From: Marthasterias glacialis
Lineage: Eukaryota; Echinodermata; Asteroidea; Forcipulatida; Asteriidae
DNA: 64,000 nucleotides
Assembly (NCBI GenBank): GCA_911728455.2
Contig: OU452233.1
Location: forward strand, 8,785,505 to 8,849,504
Direction: 5' to 3'
Below are positions 27,301-33,300 of the stretch, in pieces. A program made the translations under genes and the position numbers. Position 1 is the first letter of the stretch. The number at the start of each line of letters is the position of its first letter. The notes beneath the pieces were generated by a model. The model had not been told where the DNA came from. It made no database searches and saw only the letters and a list, made by a program, of their open reading frames with translations.

Positions 27301-30300
27301 TTGATTTCAGCATTCAGCATAGGAGGAGGGAAGCCGCAGGGAGAGGTTCAGCCAAACTTCACCGTCAAGCGAGAAATGAATAAGTACAGAGAGGAAATGG
27401 ATCGCATTGAACATCTCAGAAAGGTGAGATTCAAAATATGACAATGTCCATGAGTACGAGAGCTCACACTCTAAACCCACAACCCCCTCCTCTTGACAGT
27501 TGTGACCTTTATTTAGCTCTTGAGGTGCATGAACCCAAAACTGAGCTGCGGCTTTCTGGAGAGGACACCTCCCATATCCTCTAAAAGCCAACACTATGCG
27601 GTAACCGACTAAAATAATTCAACCCTGATGATGTGTTGTGATTGGCCCTTTGATCAGCATGGTTTAGTGTGTTTGTACCAGACTGAATCTGTCACAATTT
27701 TTTGGGGAAAACTTTGGACTTTGATAAGATTGGTTGGTTGGTTTGGCTGTGTAGTACTAAATTCACCAAGCTCAGGCAAAACCTTAACACTCTGATAAGA
27801 TTGGTATGCCTGGTTCCATGCTAAGCATGGCTGGTTTGGCTGTGCAGTACTGAATCCATCAAACTCAGACAAACCTTAACACTCTGATAAGATTGGTATG
27901 CCTGGCTCCATGCTGAGCATGGCTGGTTTGGCTGTGCAATACTGAATCCATCAAACTCAGGTAAAACCTTTAGACTCTGATAAGATTGGTATGCCTGGTT
28001 CCATGCTAAGCATGGCTGGTTTGGCTGTGCAGTACTGAATCCATCCAACTCAGGCAACACAGTTAGACTCTGTTAAGATCGGTATGCCTGGCTCCATGCT
28101 AAGCATGGTTGGTTTGGCTGTGTGGTGCTGAGTCCATCAAACTCTGGCAAAACCTTTAGACTCTGTTAAGATCGGTATGCCTGGCCCCATGCTGAGCATG
28201 GTTGGTTTGGCTGTGCAGTACTGAATCCATGAAACTGGCAAAACCTTTAGACTCTGATAAGATTGGTATGCCTGGCCCCATGCTGAGCATGGTTGGTTTG
28301 GCTGTGCAGTACTCAATCCATCAAACTCTGGCAAAACCTTTAGACTCTGATAAGATTGGTATGCCTGGCTCCATACTAAGCATGGTTGGTTTGGCTGCGC
28401 AGTACTGAATCCATCAAACTCAGGCAAAACCTTTAGACTCTGATAAGATTGACATGGATGGTCCTTGTATGGTTGGTTTAGCTACATGTATGCAGTATTG
28501 AATCCATCAAACTCGGGCAAAAGCAGGTAATGGATTACAAATGTCCCTCATAAAGGTATTGATACGGATTCTTCACACTTTCTGAAACTATTTCACTTCA
28601 TACGCCTTTTCTTTCAATGTACTTTTTTCCAATGTTTCTTAACATTTTATTCCTTCTTCATTTCCCCCCATAACTTGTTTCTGTGTGTGTTGTTAACATT
28701 TGTACTTTTCTTTGTTTTCTTGTCATTGTCATTTACGTCATTACACTTGTTGCTGTCACTGTCCTTCATATCGTGGGTGCTTGGAACTTCATTTGTTAAA
28801 CTTTGTCGTCATTGTTCATTGCTGTCATTGTCCATTGATGTTGATACTTGGCCCTATGTGTTTATGTGTGTGATTGTGATGTCACTTTTGTTTGTTTGTT
28901 GTTTTGTTTTTTCCTTTAATGCTGTTGTTTGTTTCTTTTTGTCTTGTTTTTCCGTTAATTACTGTCTTTGTCTTTGTATTTTGCCATTTTCCTTTAATAT
29001 AATCCATTGTTTTGCATGTCGTTGCTGTTATTTTTTGGGGGGTGGTTGTTATTCTTGTTCTTTGTCATTGTTGTTCTTTTGTATGGATATCGTTCTTGTG
29101 TTCAGTTGAAACCCAACTGGATGAGTAGTTATGGATCCATGTCGGATCTTAACACAATAGAGCAGATGGGCAAGGTGAGTCTTCAATCCAAGCAACTGTG
29201 TGCCGTTGTTTGCGCTCTTGGCTTTGCATGCCATGTTGTGAGAGAGTGTGAAACTGTAACAGCCCGGCTGTGACTTCATCTCTGAATCTCTGCCTTTTGT
29301 TTTTTCTTTGTTTGGTTTAGTTCGTGTTACATGTATATTCGTACTGGACCATTTTTGAGTTTATTTATTTATTTTGTTGGGGGAAGGGGGTTGGGAATTT
29401 ATGTACATGTATGTATGATGAATAGTTGGTATTTGCAATACTTCCCTTAGGTAATTTGTTTTTGTTTTTGTTTTTTTTGTTTTGTTTTTCATTTGGACTC
29501 ACAGGGAGCAACTTTTTCATGCTTGTTGTCGGGGTTTGAAATGAAGGGAAATTGGTGAGGCCCACCAGGGCAACAAGAAGCCAAATCTCTTTTTGCATCA
29601 AAACTTGAAGCAGTTTCTTTGAACCGATACAGCTTTCAGTTGATATAAACCAAAAATAAAAACTAGAATGAAATAAAAAAAATTTAAAAAAAAGGATGAA
29701 GAGAAGCTGTCATCATATCATTTAAATAGCGGATCATCTAATCATTGTCTTTTTTTTTTTATTTAAGTTTTTGTTCTTCCTTTTTTTTTCTTGAAAAAGG
29801 GTCTTTTTTATTGGTTTTATTTATTTGTATTTGTTTATTTTTTGTTTAATTATTTATTCATTGTAAAAAGGGGATACTCCTTTTTATTGTATTTTCTGTA
29901 ACAAAACATTTGTATCCATTTTTTTTTCTTATTTCAAGTGTAGACCTTTATCACAGTGCAGCCATCTTGTCAGTTTTCCATAAATTTTTTTCAATTGTTA
30001 CGCTGACCGCCATTTTGTGTGAGTGACCTCAAGTATCACAAAATGTATCACAGGGTTGGCACAAATTTTGCCATTTTTAATAAAGCAGTTAAAGGGACAC
30101 ATTGCCTTCAAATCTCTTAAGATTTTGCCATTTGGAATTGCTCCTTAACCTTTTTAAGAGTTGTTCATGCAATAAAAAAACCTACAGTATGTTGTAACTA
30201 GTGAGTAGTGATTCAAAAATTGCATTTGCCTCTTGAAATAACAACCAATGGTACCACACTCTACATAGAAAGATACGGTCCGCCATTTTGTGGAGTCAAA

Positions 30301-33300
30301 CATTTTGTTCCTACAAAATGGCGGATCGTGTTCGTCACAAAATTAAACAAAAACCACGCAATTTTAATAGTCTGCTTTTAAAATATCTATCCAACCATAT
30401 TCATTTCATAACATTGCTTTTTAATGCCCCAAAACACCCAATCCGAAGGCAACATGTCCCTTCAAACCTTCTTTTTTTATGAAGTAAGTGATATTCTTTA
30501 GCATTTGCATTAAATCCAAATCTGTATTTATATTTTTTCGCTGTTGGCAACACTTCGTCACCGTTTTCACGAACAGCAAATTCAGCCAAAAAAACATTTT
30601 TGATGTTTTTTTTTTTTCAATTTTCTAAATGTATTTGGTGTCCTTGACATTTCTGCAAAATTTCATGTCTTAAAAATGATTAGTTTTCTTATTACGCTAA
30701 TTTCTTAAAAGGCAAATCATTGTACTTCTTTGATTTGCGTTTTCACGAAGTGCCAAAATTGCGCAATGTGTGTACAAATGAACGGCGGCTGTGTGGGGCA
30801 AAAAAGGTTGTACTCTCCGTTTTGCGTTTTCACGAAGGGACAATTTCAGCGCGTGGTGTGTAAACAACTTCAGCGCGCGCGCGTACTTCATGTGTAAACG
30901 AATGGCGGACTAGTGGGGCAAAACTGCCGTGCTCAGTATTTTGCGTTTTCACGAAGTGACAATTCTTTTCTGAGCTCAGCAGCTGTTAAACAAAGCACCA
31001 AATGAAATAAAAAGGTGTCTGTTCATGTTGTTTAACTTATACACAACCAAATCACAGGAAGATATTACACACTTTCGATAAAAAGACAGGTCAAAAAACA
31101 ATTTTCAAAATTCGAAAACTTCAAAAGCGCTTTTCTCAAAATGCTGTTTTGCTGCGCGTACGCCAAATTGTCTGTTCGTGAAAACGGTGACGACTTGTGG
31201 CTGTGATGTCGCAAAGAAAAGTCTTTAAATCATTGGGGGGACAAAAAAAAATCTAATTTTGTCGGGTCCCATTGTAAGAGACCAGAATCACAACTGACAT
31301 TGTTAATGTGGATTTAGGACATCTGACAAAGATGATTGGGGTGCATTTAAGGGTGTACTTTTAGATAACATAATTCATGCTTGGACGAAGAGTCTCATGT
31401 AACAAATGATCAGCATGGCTTTGTGTACATGGATACAGCTTTCATGTTTAAAATGATGTTTTTTTATATGTATCTGTACATGTATGTCGGGGTTGGAGTT
31501 GTCTTTAATGTGTGAATCTCTAATTACTGACTGCTTCATCCTTTAGCAGCCATGTTGGCTTTTCTAACACACACAAGTCTATGAGTGTCCTATTGAGGCT
31601 CCTGTCTAAAATAGACATGTGCCGAAGTCATTATCTGTATCATGACTGAGCCCATTTGTAATTTGACTATACATCACAAGCAGTACAGGTGCCAAACCAA
31701 TGCATGAAGTTTATCACAAACTTTCTGCATGAAAACTGTCACTCCGTCTCAGAAGATTAGAAGAAATAACTCATTTGATAATATTTAAAGAAATTTTGTC
31801 TTGTGATTCCAATCGGAAAAGTGTCTTTCTTCAACACAGAAAGATATAAAAATAAACTGTTAAAAATGTTAAGGTCAATGGCACACAGTTTTGCTGAGCT
31901 TGACAATTTAGTAGAACTTGGGTTTTAACCAAACTCTGCATTTGTAGTGTTTGTGACCAGGCCCAATTTCATGGCCCTGCTTTTACCAAAGAATTCTTCG
32001 CTTACGGCGCCCTGTAGCGTGTGTATTTCCACTGGGCCCCAGCAAAGCATAAGCGCAGAATACGGTAAGCAGTGCTTTGAAATTGGGCCCAGTTCCCTGC
32101 TAACTTATGCTCCGTTACATTTCCTGCTTAGCAGGTCCAAGTCAATGGTCCTTGTGAACCAAACTTCCAATAGAAAGTTCCCAGTTGGCGTCACTCAGTG
32201 TTAAGTCAGCCATCTTTACAGGCAATGATTTTGTTTGACTCACTACAATGCGCCATGCGTAAATACCACGTGCGGCACGCAGGAGTTTTATCACATTTCT
32301 TGCATGATTGGTCGGTGAACTACTCGGCTGCGTAGAAAAATTAGAACGCTTGACGAAAGATGGCGTATTGACCCAATTCACCTGACGTCATCACATGATG
32401 AATCTTGCGCCATTTTGGCATCAGTTTCCCCGTGTGTTACTGTGCAGTGTTTAATTTAGGCAAAGCGCATGCTTTAAGATACGCGCCATAATTTTACGCG
32501 CAATTTGACTTCCAAAATGGCCGACCATAGACAGACAGTTGCTGCGTGTGACATCAGTGCAAGGGGTCAATATCGGGAACTATCTATTTTAAGTTTGTTT
32601 CTTCTTTTGTATAGAGCTCCATTATTGCCATACCTGTAACCCAGACAACAAGGTAATTAACTTCACATCATGTTAAGTTATCTCATCTTCATGATTTACT
32701 GAAACTAACACCTGTTTCAGACTGGCACTCCGGACATGCCGGAGTCGCGTCGAACCAAATTATTGATTAAAGTACATGAAAAGTTTGACGTCTGAAACAG
32801 TAAGGAGCGTCTAGACGCGCTAGAAGTCGAAAGATCGATTGCTGCAGTCGGTCGGAACGACTCTGGAGCGTCTTGGGTTCAGACGTCGATCTTGTCATGA
32901 GCTGAACCTAATGCAAATTTGTGTTGATTAAGTTCGCCTGTCTTAAACCGAGATCTAGAGTAGCTCCTAATCTATTTGGTTCGGCACGACTCTGGAGCGC
33001 CAGTCTAGAACGGGTGTAAGAGTTCAACTTTGCCATCTCATTTTCGGTAAGTGGACTTTGTGTTGAGATAATTTATCTGGTTGGCTGGATATGTTGTATG
33101 ACACGCCCAGAGCTCTGTACTTTTGTGATATATAAACATCGTTCAATTCTTCTGTCATCCCACAGTGCATTGAGACAAGGTTAAAGGTCAACTTGCCAGA
33201 TGACATCCCGGCTGCCCTGGAGGACGGAGTCGTCTTGTGTCACTTCATGAACAACGTGTTCCCTCATGCTGTACCTACCATCCATGTCCCCTCACCCGCA

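Larger units (their letters stand above)
25107..27310 (+). other. LRCH: Two LRCH introns (interrupted by exon 25883-26030)
   Basis: The first intron is mostly filled by a second copy of the CAACCTCG-ended element (25134-25621), which starts 27 bp after the splice donor. The second holds a foldback copy (26398-26586) and a tRNA-derived SINE in minus orientation (26685-26860). No other exon is seen. Confidence 0.5.
29175..33165 (+). other. LRCH: LRCH intron (4 kb) with several foldback elements
   Basis: T-rich runs (29290-29500, 29740-29935) follow the donor. Foldback elements lie at 30088-30468, 30555-31195, 31960-32091, 32365-32571 and 32706-33020. A possible 36-nt microexon (32617-32652) is listed separately. 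Nothing else looks coding. Confidence 0.5.

Noticed and set aside
28137..28427. Minus-strand 31-residue-repeat protein
   Set aside because: The frame exists only because the minisatellite unit is 93 bp; no start, splice or homology support.
27715..28520. CRISPR-like array
   Set aside because: Regular spacing, but the whole 93-bp unit repeats with no unique spacers; it is a minisatellite in an animal intron.
28675..29109. 144-residue plus-strand open frame rich in Phe, Leu and Cys
   Set aside because: It is the by-product of a T-rich tract before a splice acceptor; no domain and no start context.
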